From positions 1,054,001-1,118,000 of the forward strand of contig JASGHO010000001.1 of the NCBI GenBank assembly GCA_047602305.1: DNA of 64,000 bases. Reading direction: 5' to 3'. This stretch comes from Ancrocorticia sp047602305 (GTDB lineage: Bacteria > Actinomycetota > Actinomycetes > Actinomycetales > Actinomycetaceae). Position 1 is the stretch's first letter, and each line of letters begins with the position of its first letter. This document shows, one piece after another, positions 25,820 through 34,549 of the stretch. A program made the position numbers and the translations under genes. A model generated the notes under the pieces. The model saw only the letters and a program-made list of their open reading frames with translations. It made no database searches and was not told the origin of the DNA.

Positions 25820-25893
25820 TGGGCCCAAAGGGACTCGAACCCCTGACATCCACGGTGTAAACGTGGCGCTCTAGCCAACTGAGCTATAGGCCC
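25820..25893 (-). tRNA. tRNA-Val (UAC)
   Basis: A 74-nt cloverleaf: acceptor GGGCCTA pairs with TGGGCCC, the D-loop is TAGCTCAGTTGG, the anticodon loop TTTACAC gives UAC, the T-arm is GGGGTTCGAGTCCCC. CCA is not encoded. Its 3' end faces the accessory region to the left, a common integration site for mobile elements. Confidence 0.95.
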
Positions 25894-26019
25894 TTGCGCC
25901 GAGCCCCGGCGCGGGGTTCCGCCTGACGCCCCGGCGTGGGGTCGCACTGTTTCCCAGTGCCGGATGAGGAACTCAACCAGCTGAGCGGACTTGAAGAGTC
26001 TACCAGCTGTTGGGCACGA

Positions 26020-26418
26020 TTACCGCCTCGTGCCCTGTGCTGTAAGCCGCACTCCGGTCCATCCGGAGCTGACGGCCGCCGTCGTCGTTGCTTGAAGACC
26101 CGCTGTCTCAGCGGCTTCCTCAATAATGTCAGCAGCAACGTGGCCAGCCTCGCGCGGGCCCGGAACAAGAAGCCACAGAACCGCATCCTCGGAATCCATG
26201 TTGGCTTTCATGTCCAGCAGGAGATCAGTTAGATCGTCCGTATCCCCGTCTTCTTCTCGCCACCAGCCTAGGGCGGCGTCTGCGATGTCGGGGTAATCCT
26301 CATCGACAAGCTCGCGGCCGATGGCCGACTCAATAGATTCCCGAACGACGTCATCTACGTCGTCGTCGTAGCCGAATTCTTGGACAACACTTCCCTTTGT
26401 GAAACCGAACGATCTCAT
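26020..26418 (-). CDS. DUF3052 family protein
   Basis: 132 residues. FGFTKGSVVQEFGYDDDVDD is the family signature, followed by LVDEDYPDIADAALGWWRE and the closing GWTGVRLTAQG. DUF3052 proteins are actinobacterial and habitually lie next to aceE, as here, divergent and 305 nt away. Function unknown. The ATG at 26418 is at the family start, but its ribosome site is weak; a GTG at 26496 would add 26 residues. A GACGACGGCG copy lies near the C-terminal codons. Confidence 0.85.
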   Translation of the reverse strand: MRSFGFTKGSVVQEFGYDDDVDDVVRESIESAIGRELVDEDYPDIADAALGWWREEDGDTDDLTDLLLDMKANMDSEDAVLWLLVPGPREAGHVAADIIEEAAETAGLQATTTAAVSSGWTGVRLTAQGTRR

Positions 26419-26723
26419 GAGGATAAGCCCACCGTATTCAGACGAATTTCGCAAGCGAGCATCACCCCTTGAACGAAATTTCCCCGAATTGCCCACCCCT
26501 TAGACACTTTCAAGTCAATCATCAAGCGTTCAAAGGCCTAGAAAACGCCGTATTGCTCACAAACATCCCCATGAACTTGAGCACCGTCACAGCGCGCGTA
26601 GTTATACACTGGTGACGTACGGGACTTTCGTCCGATCATGATGATCAGGATATGGTCCCGGAGGAATAGGCACAGAGGTCACGCCAAACCTCTAGAGCCA
26701 GGCTTCGAAACGAGGGAGATTCA

Positions 26724-29471
26724 GTGAGCTCGCCGAATGAATTGTCACCGCTGATCAATGGACAGCTTGGTCTGGTGCCAGATATTGATCCTGAAGAGAC
26801 TCAAGAATGGGTCGATTCTCTTGACGACCTGATCGAAAACAGCGGTGGCCCGCGCGCACGTTACATCCTGATGAGCATGGAGCGTCACGCTCGCCATAAG
26901 CAGGTGTACGTGCCCACCAACCTGGTCACCCCTTACGTCAACACCATTCCGGTGGAGGACGAGCCGTTCTACCCCGGTGATGAGAAGCTGGAGCGCCAGT
27001 TCCGCCGTTGGGTTCGCTGGAACGCCGCCGTTCAGGTGACCCGTGCACAGCGTCCCGGCGTGGGCGTCGGTGGCCACATCTCGTCCTTCGCCGCTCAGGC
27101 CACGCTCTACGAAGTGGGCTACAACCACTTCTTCCGTGGCAAGAACCATCCCGGTGGCGGCGACCAGATTTACTTCCAGGGTCACTCCTCACCCGGCAAC
27201 TACTCCCGCGCCTTCCTTGAGGGCCGCCTCTCCGAAGCCGATTTGGATACCTTCCGCCAGCAGGTCTCCCGCCCCTCGGGTGGCCGCGGCCTCCCGTCCT
27301 ACCCGCACCCGCGCCAGATGAGGGACTTCTGGGAGTTCCCCACCGTGTCGCTGGGTCTCGGACCGGCAGGCGCCATCTACCAGGCGTGGTACAACCGCTA
27401 TCTCAACGAGCGTGGCATCAAGGACACCTCCGATCAGCACGTCTGGGCCTTTATGGGCGACGGCGAGATGGACGAGGCCGAGTCCCGCGGCTTGCTGCAG
27501 CAGGCAGCGTCGCAGAATCTCGACAACCTCACCTTCGTCATCAACTGTAACTTGCAGCGTCTTGACGGCCCGGTTCGTGGCAACGGCAAGATCATCCAGG
27601 AGCTGGAGGCCTTCTTCAAGGGCGCCGGCTGGAACGTCATCAAGGTCATCTGGGGCCGCGAGTGGGATCCGCTGCTTCAGGCGGACAAGGATCGCGCTCT
27701 CGTCAACCTGATGAACACCACGCTGGACGGCGATTACCAGGGTTACAAGGCCAACGACGGCGCCTACGTCCGCGATTCCTTCTTCGGTCGCGATCCGCGC
27801 ACCAAGGCCATGGTGGCCAACTGGACCGACGAGCAGATTTGGTCCCTCAAGCGCGGCGGCCACGATTACCGCAAGGTGTACGCGGCCTACAAGGCAGCGA
27901 TGGATCACAAGGGCCAGCCCACCGTGATTCTTGCCCACACCGTCAAGGGTTACATGCTCGGCCGTAACTTCGCAGGCAAGAACTCCACCCACCAGATGAA
28001 GAAGCTTACCGCGGCTGATCTCAAGCTGCTGCGCGATTCCTTGCAGCTTCCGATTCAGGATTCGCAGCTGGAGGATCCGTACTCGGCTCCTTACTTCAAG
28101 CCGGATGCTTCCGAGCCGGCCATGGAGTACATGCTGGACAAGCGCGCTGCGCTGGGCGGTTACCTGCCCGAGCGCCGCGCCTACACCCAGGGTGTCACGA
28201 TGCCCGCGCAGAAGCACTTCGATGCCTTCAAGCGTGGCTCCGGCAAGCAGAAGGTTGCCACCACGATGGCGATCGTGCGTCTCATCAAGGACATGGTCAA
28301 GGACAAGGACTTCGGTTTCCGCGTCGTTCCGATCATCCCCGACGAGGCCCGCACCTTCGGTCTGGACGCGCTCTTCCCCTCGGCGAAGATCTTCAACACA
28401 CTCGGCCAGCACTACACCGCGGTTGACCACGAGATGCTGCTTTCCTACAAGGAGTCCGAGAAGGGCCAGCTGCTCCACACCGGTATTACCGAGTCTGGTT
28501 CGGCTGCTGCCTTCCAGGCGGTCGGCACCTCGTATGCCACCCACGGCACCCCGATGGTTCCGTTCTACATCTTCTACTCGATGTTTGGATACCAGCGCAC
28601 CGGCGATCAGTTCTGGGCCGCCGCCGATCAGCTCGCCCGTGGCTTCATCCTGGGCGCCACCGCTGGCCGCACCACCCTTCAGGGTGAGGGCCTCCAGCAC
28701 CTCGACGGCCACTCCCCGGTTCTCGCTTCGACGAACCCGGCCACGGTCATCTACGATCCGGGCTACGCCTACGAGGTTTCCCACATCGTCAAGGACGGCC
28801 TCGTCCGTATGTACGGTGACGGTTCGGACGGCCGCGATCAGGACGTCATGTACTACATCACTGTGTACAACGAGCCGATCCACCAGCCGGCCGAGCCGGA
28901 GAACGTGGACGTCGAGGGCATCCTCAAGGGTATCCACAAGGTCCAGACCTCCGATGTTGCTGGCCCGAAGGTTCAACTCATGGCGTCCGGTATCGCTCTC
29001 CCATGGGCTGAGGAGGCCAAGCGCCTGCTCGCTCAGGAGTGGGGCGTCCAGGCCGATATCTGGTCTGTCACCTCGTGGTACGAGTTGCGCCGCGAAGCAA
29101 TCCAGTGCGACGACCACAACTTCCTGCACCCGGAGGAGCCCGTCAAGGTTCCTTACGTGACGCAGAAGTTGCAGGGGGCCGAGGGTCCGTTCATCGCCAC
29201 CTCGGACTACGAGCACCAGGTGCAGGATTCGATCCGCCAGTGGGTCCCGGGCGCGTACTACACGCTCGGTGCGGACGGCTTCGGCTTCTCCGACACCCGC
29301 CCGGCTGCTCGCCGCGAGTTCAAGATCGACGCCGCCTCCATGGTGGTGCGCGCTCTCCAGGCTCTCGCCGATCAGGGCACCATCGATCGCTCCTACGTCA
29401 AGCGGGCCATCGATCACTACGACCTGTTCAACCCCAACGCCGCGGCTCCGTCCATGGATATTGAGGACTGA
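26724..29471 (+). CDS. aceE: Pyruvate dehydrogenase E1 (homodimeric)
   Basis: 915 residues. Decarboxylates pyruvate with thiamine diphosphate and passes the acetyl unit to the lipoyl domain of AceF. The ThDP site is visible as MGDGEMDEAESRG, then TFVINCNLQRLDGPVRGNGK (about 271-290). Length and the TSRANPTT-like central region fit the homodimeric AceE. GTG start at 26724 with GAGGGAGA upstream. No AceF or Lpd lies next to it, as is common in Actinobacteria. A candidate -10 (TATACACT, about 26603-26610) leaves a leader of about 110 nt. Confidence 0.95.
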   Translation: MSSPNELSPLINGQLGLVPDIDPEETQEWVDSLDDLIENSGGPRARYILMSMERHARHKQVYVPTNLVTPYVNTIPVEDEPFYPGDEKLERQFRRWVRWNAAVQVTRAQRPGVGVGGHISSFAAQATLYEVGYNHFFRGKNHPGGGDQIYFQGHSSPGNYSRAFLEGRLSEADLDTFRQQVSRPSGGRGLPSYPHPRQMRDFWEFPTVSLGLGPAGAIYQAWYNRYLNERGIKDTSDQHVWAFMGDGEMDEAESRGLLQQAASQNLDNLTFVINCNLQRLDGPVRGNGKIIQELEAFFKGAGWNVIKVIWGREWDPLLQADKDRALVNLMNTTLDGDYQGYKANDGAYVRDSFFGRDPRTKAMVANWTDEQIWSLKRGGHDYRKVYAAYKAAMDHKGQPTVILAHTVKGYMLGRNFAGKNSTHQMKKLTAADLKLLRDSLQLPIQDSQLEDPYSAPYFKPDASEPAMEYMLDKRAALGGYLPERRAYTQGVTMPAQKHFDAFKRGSGKQKVATTMAIVRLIKDMVKDKDFGFRVVPIIPDEARTFGLDALFPSAKIFNTLGQHYTAVDHEMLLSYKESEKGQLLHTGITESGSAAAFQAVGTSYATHGTPMVPFYIFYSMFGYQRTGDQFWAAADQLARGFILGATAGRTTLQGEGLQHLDGHSPVLASTNPATVIYDPGYAYEVSHIVKDGLVRMYGDGSDGRDQDVMYYITVYNEPIHQPAEPENVDVEGILKGIHKVQTSDVAGPKVQLMASGIALPWAEEAKRLLAQEWGVQADIWSVTSWYELRREAIQCDDHNFLHPEEPVKVPYVTQKLQGAEGPFIATSDYEHQVQDSIRQWVPGAYYTLGADGFGFSDTRPAARREFKIDAASMVVRALQALADQGTIDRSYVKRAIDHYDLFNPNAAAPSMDIED

Positions 29472-29488
29472 TAGGTATCTAGTCAGAT

Positions 29489-29530
29489 AGAAAGTCGGGC
29501 GGTGGATCGTAACCCACCGCCCGACTTTCT
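29489..29530. terminator. aceE terminator
   Basis: A 17-bp perfect stem (29489-29505 with 29514-29530) with an 8-nt loop, followed by TTGTTGAG. Strong intrinsic terminator. Confidence 0.9.
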
Positions 29531-29739
29531 TTGTTGAGTTATTTGACGACGACGACGCAGAGCGAGCGTTCGAGCGTTCACGCTCGGTACCGAGCTCCAG
29601 GAAGTCGGCTGTCCCCAGCAGGATAATGTCTGCCGTGCGCGAGTCGCGCTTTCGTACGCAAGCAAATGAAGCCGAGTTCCTCCAACCAAAGCATGCTGAC
29701 CCACGAACTTGGCTCTCACCACCTGCCAGGTGCATTTGA

Positions 29740-29795
29740 CTGCGTATAGGGACCGGGGTGGTCCATTTTCAGCCCTCCCCGGTCCCTATACGCAG
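29740..29795. repeat. 19-bp perfect inverted repeat
   Basis: CTGCGTATAGGGACCGGGG (29740-29758) recurs as its complement at 29777-29795, with an 18-nt loop. No T-tract follows, so it is not a typical terminator. The remaining gap (29531-29853) holds no other feature I can support. Confidence 0.85.
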
Positions 29796-29853
29796 TGATA
29801 TGTTCCAGACTCTGGAGAAAGAAGTACAGCGCAGAGCCTGGTTCCTGCTCCGA

Positions 29854-30489
29854 TCACCGTGACAGCAGCAGCGCCTCCAGTTCGTCCGGCGTCTCCACGA
29901 CCCGCCACGCCTGTGCCCGCTCCTCGGGCGGAGCTTCGCCCCACCCCACGAGGATGGTGTTCAGGCCGTTGGCGGCAGCGCCCTCAATGTCGTGGATGCG
30001 GTCGCCCACCATGATGGCGCCCGAGGTGTCGATGCCGAGTTCCTGGAGCCCTGTCAACGCGTCTTCCACCCGGTGCTGCTTCTTTCCCCGCGTCCGGTCT
30101 GAACCCGATCCGCACACCACTGCGAACAGATCAGCGACCCCCAAATGCTGTGCGAGGAGCAACGCGGCGTCGCGGCGCTTGGACGTCGCAATAGCCAGCG
30201 GCACTCCCGCGCCGTGCAGGCGCCTCAGCATACTCTCCACACCATCGAAGAGCGGGGTGCCGTACATCCGTTCGAAGTAGTAGCTCCGATAGGTGGTGAT
30301 GTAGCGGGCCGGGTCCTCCGCTCCGAGGTGAGCGAATGTCTCCTCGAGCGGAGGCCCGATGAACGGCTTGTAGAACTCGGGTGGATACTCCTTGTCCTGC
30401 TCCTGCCTCAGGGTGAGGTTGAAGCACTCGATGATGATCGGGGCCGAGTCCGCCAGCGTGCCGTCAAAGTCGAAGATGACTGGTTTCAC
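29854..30489 (-). CDS. HAD-superfamily phosphatase (Gph/PpaX-like)
   Basis: 211 residues. Motif I is IFDFDGTLADS at the N-terminus, the motif II region is LAIATSKRRDAALLLAQHLG, and the last motif is MVGDRIHDIEGAAANG. Length and cap type match phosphoglycolate phosphatase-like HAD enzymes, though the substrate is not certain. Start is a GTG at 30489 that overlaps the stop of the YciO/Sua5 gene by 4 nt (GTGA), so the two are translationally coupled. Confidence 0.85.
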   Translation of the reverse strand: MKPVIFDFDGTLADSAPIIIECFNLTLRQEQDKEYPPEFYKPFIGPPLEETFAHLGAEDPARYITTYRSYYFERMYGTPLFDGVESMLRRLHGAGVPLAIATSKRRDAALLLAQHLGVADLFAVVCGSGSDRTRGKKQHRVEDALTGLQELGIDTSGAIMVGDRIHDIEGAAANGLNTILVGWGEAPPEERAQAWRVVETPDELEALLLSR

Positions 30490-31103
30490 AGATTGATCCC
30501 CGAGGTGTCGCCAGCGCCCTCTCGCGAGATCTTGCGCTTGACCAGGTTGACCACCGAGGTGGGGCCGTCCTCGCCGCAGGGGCCTTCGACAACAATGTCG
30601 ATGACTCCGCCGAGTTCGTCATTGACCTCCCAGCCTTCTGTCATCGGCTCGGTGTGTCCGGGCAGGATGAGCGAGGAGGCCAGCAGCGGCTCCCCCATCT
30701 CCGCGACGAGCGCCTGGGTGATCTTGTGATCGGGGATGCGCACGCCCACGGTGTGCTTCTTCGAGTGCAGTGTGCGGCGCGGGACCTCCTTGGTGCCCTT
30801 GAGAATGAAGGTGTAGGGCCCGGGGGTCAGCGACTTGACGAGCCGGAAGTCCGGGTTGTCAACGATCACGAACTGACCGAGCTGGGCGAAGTTGTGGCAG
30901 AGCATCGTGAAGTGATGCTTGTCCCCCACCTGCCGCAGCGTGCGAATACGATCCAGGCCCTCCTTGTTGTCCAAGGCGCTCACCAGGGCATAACCGGAGT
31001 CGGTGGGAATCGCGGCGACGTCGCCCTGCCGCAATCGCTCCACCACCTTCTCGACGAGTCGTGGCTGGGGATCAACGGGATGGATCTCAACATAGCTTGC
31101 CAT
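30486..31103 (-). CDS. YrdC/YciO/Sua5-family protein
   Basis: 205 residues with the YrdC RNA-binding fold. Visible motifs are VVERLRQGDVAAIPTDSGYA, KHHFTMLCHN and RRTLHSKKHTVGVRIP. The sequence is closer to YciO than to TsaC (no long C-terminal domain). The family makes threonylcarbamoyl-AMP for tRNA t6A; YciO members are less well defined. The ATG at 31103 has GAGGAG 6 nt upstream. The gene heads an operon with the HAD phosphatase. Confidence 0.85.
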   Translation of the reverse strand: MASYVEIHPVDPQPRLVEKVVERLRQGDVAAIPTDSGYALVSALDNKEGLDRIRTLRQVGDKHHFTMLCHNFAQLGQFVIVDNPDFRLVKSLTPGPYTFILKGTKEVPRRTLHSKKHTVGVRIPDHKITQALVAEMGEPLLASSLILPGHTEPMTEGWEVNDELGGVIDIVVEGPCGEDGPTSVVNLVKRKISREGAGDTSGINL

Positions 31104-31294
31104 TGTCACTCCTCTTTATCCTTGGCCTCGTCGCCCGGCTTCTCGCCGCGGCAACGGACGCGCGGATTGTTCATTTGGTGAGAACTCTGGATGCCAGAAT
31201 TCTGTACGGTCGGCGTGGAGCCCGGCGGCCCGCGCCATCGGCCCGGGGTTCGCACTGGCTCCACGTTTCTCGTACAATCTGAGCCTATCCAATT

Positions 31295-31510
31295 GTGAAC
31301 GGAGATGTGGTGGAGACAAAGGATCCGCTTGAAGCAGCTGCCGATGCGCTGGCTGGTGAAGGCTACGAAAACGTCACTGAGGACTTCGATCTGAGCGCCG
31401 TGGACGTGTTGACGCGCTGGGTTGCCGCCACGGCGATGGAGAAGGTGCGCAGCCGCAAGTACACCGACCGGGAAATTCAGGACGCGCGCACGCTCGCAGA
31501 TTTGCTGTAA
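31295..31510 (+). CDS. Small hypothetical protein
   Basis: 71 residues, or 66 if the later GTG (31310) is used; GGAG lies 6 nt before that GTG. It is acidic and helical (EAAADALAGEGYENVTEDFD, then AVDVLTRWVAATAMEKVRS). TACAAT (31273-31278) is a plausible -10 box. Divergent from the YciO/Sua5 gene. No family recognised. A GACGACGGCG motif begins one base after the stop codon. Confidence 0.6.
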   Translation: MNGDVVETKDPLEAAADALAGEGYENVTEDFDLSAVDVLTRWVAATAMEKVRSRKYTDREIQDARTLADLL

Positions 31511-31511
31511 C

Positions 31512-31521
31512 GACGACGGCG
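31512..31521 (+). repeat. GACGACGGCG motif after a stop codon
   Basis: Follows the TAA of the small gene at once. Confidence 0.8.
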
Positions 31522-31625
31522 CGGCACGGCTGGCTGGTTCGCTTACTTGGTTCGCCCCGGTAGTTTGTTCGCAGGGGCGGCGGCGACGGCGACACGGCCC
31601 CCACGAAGAGGCCACGTTTCCATGG

Positions 31626-31673
31626 AGAGGTAACACCTACGACCCGTGACCTCTCCACGAAATCGTTACCTCT
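31626..31673. repeat. AGAGGTAAC / GTTACCTCT interspersed element
   Basis: AGAGGTAAC (31626-31634) and GTTACCTCT (31665-31673) are inverted. Between them, GTGACCTCTCCA-N6-CGTTACCTCT matches 48106-48133 almost exactly. The gap 31511-31780 has no other feature. Confidence 0.7.
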
Positions 31674-31780
31674 ATAAGCTGGGGTTCGGGATTCCGCAGG
31701 ACGACGACGCAGCTCGCCTCGCGTTTAAGAGCCCCCGCACTCTGTTCTATCCCACACGCCCCTCTACCCTTCGCAGTGTT

Positions 31781-32287
31781 CTACCCCACGCGGTGCAGCC
31801 AGCGGACGGGGGCGCCGGCGCCGGCGTAGCGGAAGGGCTCCAGTTCGTCGTCCCATGCCTGGCCGAGGGCCAGGTTCACGAGCTTGCGGAGTTCGTCGGG
31901 GTTGCCGCCCGAGCGCTCGATGGCGGAACGAATACGGTTTTCTGGGACGACGACGTTGCCCGCCAAGTCCGTCTGCGCGTAAAAGATACCGAGGGCCGGG
32001 GTTGCTGACCAGCGGCCACCCTCACTCACCGGCGTGGGATCTTCGGTGATTTCATAGCGCAGATGCTCCCATCCGCGGATGCTGGTGGCAAGCAGGGCTC
32101 CCATGCCGATCTCCCCTGTCCACGAGAGTTCAGCGCGATTCATGCCCGCCATGGCGGGCTGGCCGGTCCAGTCGAAGTGGACTTCGTAGCCGAGCACATT
32201 GGTGAGCGCCCACTCGACGTGCTTTTGCAGAGGAGGCGTCACTGAGTGAATAAATATGACACCGTTGGTGGTGTACTTAGTGCTCAT
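31781..32287 (-). CDS. DUF3145 family protein
   Basis: 168 residues: MSTKYTTNGVIFIHSVTPPL, then EWALTNVLGYEVHFDWTGQP and the C-terminal AWDDELEPFRYAG, the fingerprint of DUF3145, an actinobacterial family of unknown function. The ATG at 32287 has AGGAGAAC upstream; the open frame before it is spurious. Directly upstream on the same strand lie two peptide deformylase genes. Confidence 0.9.
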   Translation of the reverse strand: MSTKYTTNGVIFIHSVTPPLQKHVEWALTNVLGYEVHFDWTGQPAMAGMNRAELSWTGEIGMGALLATSIRGWEHLRYEITEDPTPVSEGGRWSATPALGIFYAQTDLAGNVVVPENRIRSAIERSGGNPDELRKLVNLALGQAWDDELEPFRYAGAGAPVRWLHRVG

Positions 32288-32372
32288 GGCGTTCTCCTGC
32301 GAGTGGATAAGTTGTCCCGGGTCAAGACACCATCGTTGTGTCAGAGGCACCGGGTGACAACCAGTGTATATC

Positions 32373-32852
32373 TCAGGAAGCGAAGGCGCGCAGCGCAGCT
32401 TGACGCTCCGCCCCTTCCAAGACGTTGAGGTAGAGCTGACCATTGAGATGCCCCACCTCATGCTGGATACAGCGTGCGAGCCGGTCCGTTCCCTCGACCA
32501 CCTTGGGGTTGCCGTCGAGGTCAATTCCTTCAGCCCGCGCGTACTGTGCGCGCGGTGCCGCGAAGCTGTAACCGGGAACGGACAGACATCCCTCGGGCAC
32601 ATGCTGGAGTTCTTCGGAGAGCTCCACGATCACCGGGTTGAGGATGTAATCGACGGTATCTCCCAGGTGCCACGAGAAGGCCCGCAACGAGACGCCGATC
32701 TGGTTGGCCGCGAGCCCGGTGCGCCCGGGATCGTTGACATTCTCCAGGAGGTCCTCAACAAGCTGGTGAACCTCGGGAGTGATCTCGCGGATCTCCTCGC
32801 AGCGGATGCTCAGGATGGGATCGCCAATACGGCGCAGCTCGCGGAAGGCCAC
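32373..32852 (-). CDS. def: Peptide deformylase (second of tandem pair)
   Basis: 159 residues. Removes the formyl group from new proteins. The three family motifs are visible: GLAANQ (46-51), EGCLSVPG with Cys89, and HEVGH (131-135), an intact HExxH metal site although the usual HEVDH Asp is Gly134. The gene is 8 nt behind the paralogue at 32861 and forms an operon with it. Confidence 0.93.
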   Translation of the reverse strand: MAFRELRRIGDPILSIRCEEIREITPEVHQLVEDLLENVNDPGRTGLAANQIGVSLRAFSWHLGDTVDYILNPVIVELSEELQHVPEGCLSVPGYSFAAPRAQYARAEGIDLDGNPKVVEGTDRLARCIQHEVGHLNGQLYLNVLEGAERQAALRAFAS

Positions 32853-32860
32853 CGGAGTTC

Positions 32861-33346
32861 CTAGAGGTCGCGGATTGCGCGCATCGCCTGCTTGCGAAGC
32901 GAACGCTCCAGACGATCGATGTAGAGGTGGCCGTCGAGGTGATCCACCTCGTGCTGAATACAGCGGCCCATGAGAGCTTCGCCCTCAACAACCTTCTTCT
33001 TGCCGTCCAGATCGATACCCTCGGCACGCGCGTACCATGCGCGCTTGGTGGGGAACCACAGTTCCGGCACCGAGAGGCAGCCTTCGTCCCCATCCTGGTA
33101 CTCGTCCTCGGACAGCTCCACGATCACCGGGTTGAGGATGTAATCAATCTCGCCGTCAATATTCCACGAGAAAGCACGCAGGGACACGCCAATCTGGTTG
33201 GCGGCAAGACCGGCGCGGCCTTCATCGTTGACATTCTCCAGGAGGTCTTCAACCAAGCTACGCACGCCTGGCGTGATCTCCTTGATCGGTGCGCACGGGG
33301 TGCGGAGAACCGGATCTCCTACAATACGAATCTCGCGAAAAGCCAT
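32861..33346 (-). CDS. def: Peptide deformylase (first of tandem pair)
   Basis: 161 residues, about 55-60% identical by eye to its neighbour. GLAANQ (46-51), EGCLSVPE with Cys90, and HEVDH (132-136) match the catalytic deformylase consensus fully, so this is the more canonical of the two. Its own promoter would lie in the short gap after the tRNA-Asn terminator. Confidence 0.94.
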   Translation of the reverse strand: MAFREIRIVGDPVLRTPCAPIKEITPGVRSLVEDLLENVNDEGRAGLAANQIGVSLRAFSWNIDGEIDYILNPVIVELSEDEYQDGDEGCLSVPELWFPTKRAWYARAEGIDLDGKKKVVEGEALMGRCIQHEVDHLDGHLYIDRLERSLRKQAMRAIRDL

Positions 33347-33407
33347 GGAGCAATTCTCTCACACCGAAGCTGTCCCAATGAGCACGAGGAGGCACACCAC
33401 ATACTAA

Positions 33408-33435
33408 AAAGGCCCGGAATCACTTCCGGGCCTTT
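33408..33435. terminator. Terminator after tRNA-Asn
   Basis: AAAGGCCCGGAA (33408-33419) pairs perfectly with TTCCGGGCCTTT (33424-33435); on the minus strand it continues into a T-run. Confidence 0.9.
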
Positions 33436-33440
33436 GCTGG

Positions 33441-33512
33441 CTCCCGCGGTTGGACTCGAACCAACAACCGTTCGATTAACAGTCGAATGCTCTGCCATTG
33501 AGCTACGCGGGA
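33441..33512 (-). tRNA. tRNA-Asn (GUU)
   Basis: Cloverleaf with acceptor TCCCGCG/CGCGGGA and anticodon loop CTGTTAA, giving GUU. Discriminator G is followed by an encoded CCA (33438-33440). Confidence 0.95.
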
Positions 33513-33562
33513 ATGGCAACGGATAAAACAATAGCAGAGTTTTTCGCCGCTGCAAATTCGCC

Positions 33563-33572
33563 GACGACGGCG
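33563..33572 (+). repeat. GACGACGGCG motif
   Basis: Intergenic copy, in the gap between tRNA-Asn and the gene that ends at 33601. Confidence 0.8.
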
Positions 33573-33600
33573 CCCGCCCGGCTCTGCCGCACCACCTCCG

Positions 33601-34119
33601 TTAGTCGGAAATCCCCGTCACGTCGCGCAAAGATGCCTCTAGCTCGTCGATCCGATCGGCGTCTGCGGGCCCAGATCGACCGTCGATAATCACCTGTGTG
33701 AAGAGACTCTCATCGCGAGCTCGGCGCACCAACCCTCGCGCGCGGGCTCCCGACGGCAGCTCCGCGTGCTCCTGATAGAAGATCGAACGGTCCAGGCGCT
33801 CACGAATCACCCACGAAATCTTCTGCTTCTCCCCCTGCGCAAAAGTGATCGTCCACTCGGGCCGTCCATCAACAAATGCAAAGGTGATGCTGCGAGCACC
33901 CTCGTTCCACGACGCACCCTCGAAATCGAACCACTCATAGGTGACGGGCTCTCCAGCGGCACTAGCCCCGCCGTCCTCATCCGGCATGCGCTCGGCGGGT
34001 GCAAGGACGAGACGGTCAGCAAACGGGACGATCCACGCGCCGTCGTCGAGAAGCGCGAAATCGATGGGGCGGCCACCCAGCCGTGCCACCGCAGCCGGGG
34101 CTTTTCGTCCAAAAATCAC
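33601..34119 (-). CDS. Hypothetical protein in tight operon
   Basis: 172 residues starting MIFGRKAPAAVARLGGRPID. Beta-rich, with LLDDGAWIVPFADRLVLAP and a Trp/Phe-rich middle (YEWFDFEGASWNEG), then a charged C-terminus. No signal peptide, membrane helix or known catalytic motif. It overlaps the upstream membrane gene by 4 nt, so the two probably act together. I do not recognise the family. A GACGACGGCG copy is present in the coding strand. Confidence 0.65.
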   Translation of the reverse strand: MIFGRKAPAAVARLGGRPIDFALLDDGAWIVPFADRLVLAPAERMPDEDGGASAAGEPVTYEWFDFEGASWNEGARSITFAFVDGRPEWTITFAQGEKQKISWVIRERLDRSIFYQEHAELPSGARARGLVRRARDESLFTQVIIDGRSGPADADRIDELEASLRDVTGISD

Positions 34120-34439
34120 AGCTGCGCCTCTTCCACCTCGACGCCTACCGGCTGGTCATACGCCTGTCCCACATCAAGCACGATGCTGTGAGCGGGGAAC
34201 TCGATCGCCTGCGAATCCTTCTTGGATTCGGCCATGTTCTTGCCCGCGAAAAAGCCCAGAATCATGATGATGATGCCCGCAACAATCATGAACCGCACGC
34301 GCTTCTTCTGAACCGCTTCCATGTAGGCGATGTCCTCGGGCGTCAGTCCGCCGCTCGTAGCCGCGGGCAGCGAATCTACGGGGGTGGAATCCGCCGTCGT
34401 CGAATCTGACGAATCGGGGCGCTCCTCGTGGTGAGCCAT
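34116..34439 (-). CDS. Small single-span membrane protein
   Basis: 107 residues. An acidic, Ser/Thr-rich N-terminal 40 residues precede a Leu-Thr-Pro helix and one hydrophobic span (RFMIVAGIIIMILGFFAGK). The C-terminal ~40 residues are outside or inside depending on topology. The ATG at 34439 is chosen because GGAGGAATAC lies immediately before it. Overlaps the next gene by ATGA. Unknown family; divergent from the first fem gene. Confidence 0.7.
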   Translation of the reverse strand: MAHHEERPDSSDSTTADSTPVDSLPAATSGGLTPEDIAYMEAVQKKRVRFMIVAGIIIMILGFFAGKNMAESKKDSQAIEFPAHSIVLDVGQAYDQPVGVEVEEAQL

Positions 34440-34549
34440 GTATTCCTCCATTCACTAACTGACTACCAGCCTACCTGCCGGAGCGCGCCCGCGGCGCCGA
34501 CGGGATCACAAATGATGCCGCCACCGGCAAAAGCACCTAAGCTATATCT

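Noticed and set aside
27189..29735. 848-residue open frame antisense to aceE
   Set aside because: Shadow of strong codon bias in aceE; the product has no known domain.
33438..33512. tRNA-Asn as a second copy of the tRNA-Val 3' end (att site)
   Set aside because: The shared GGACTCGAACC is only the universal T-arm; the rest differs.
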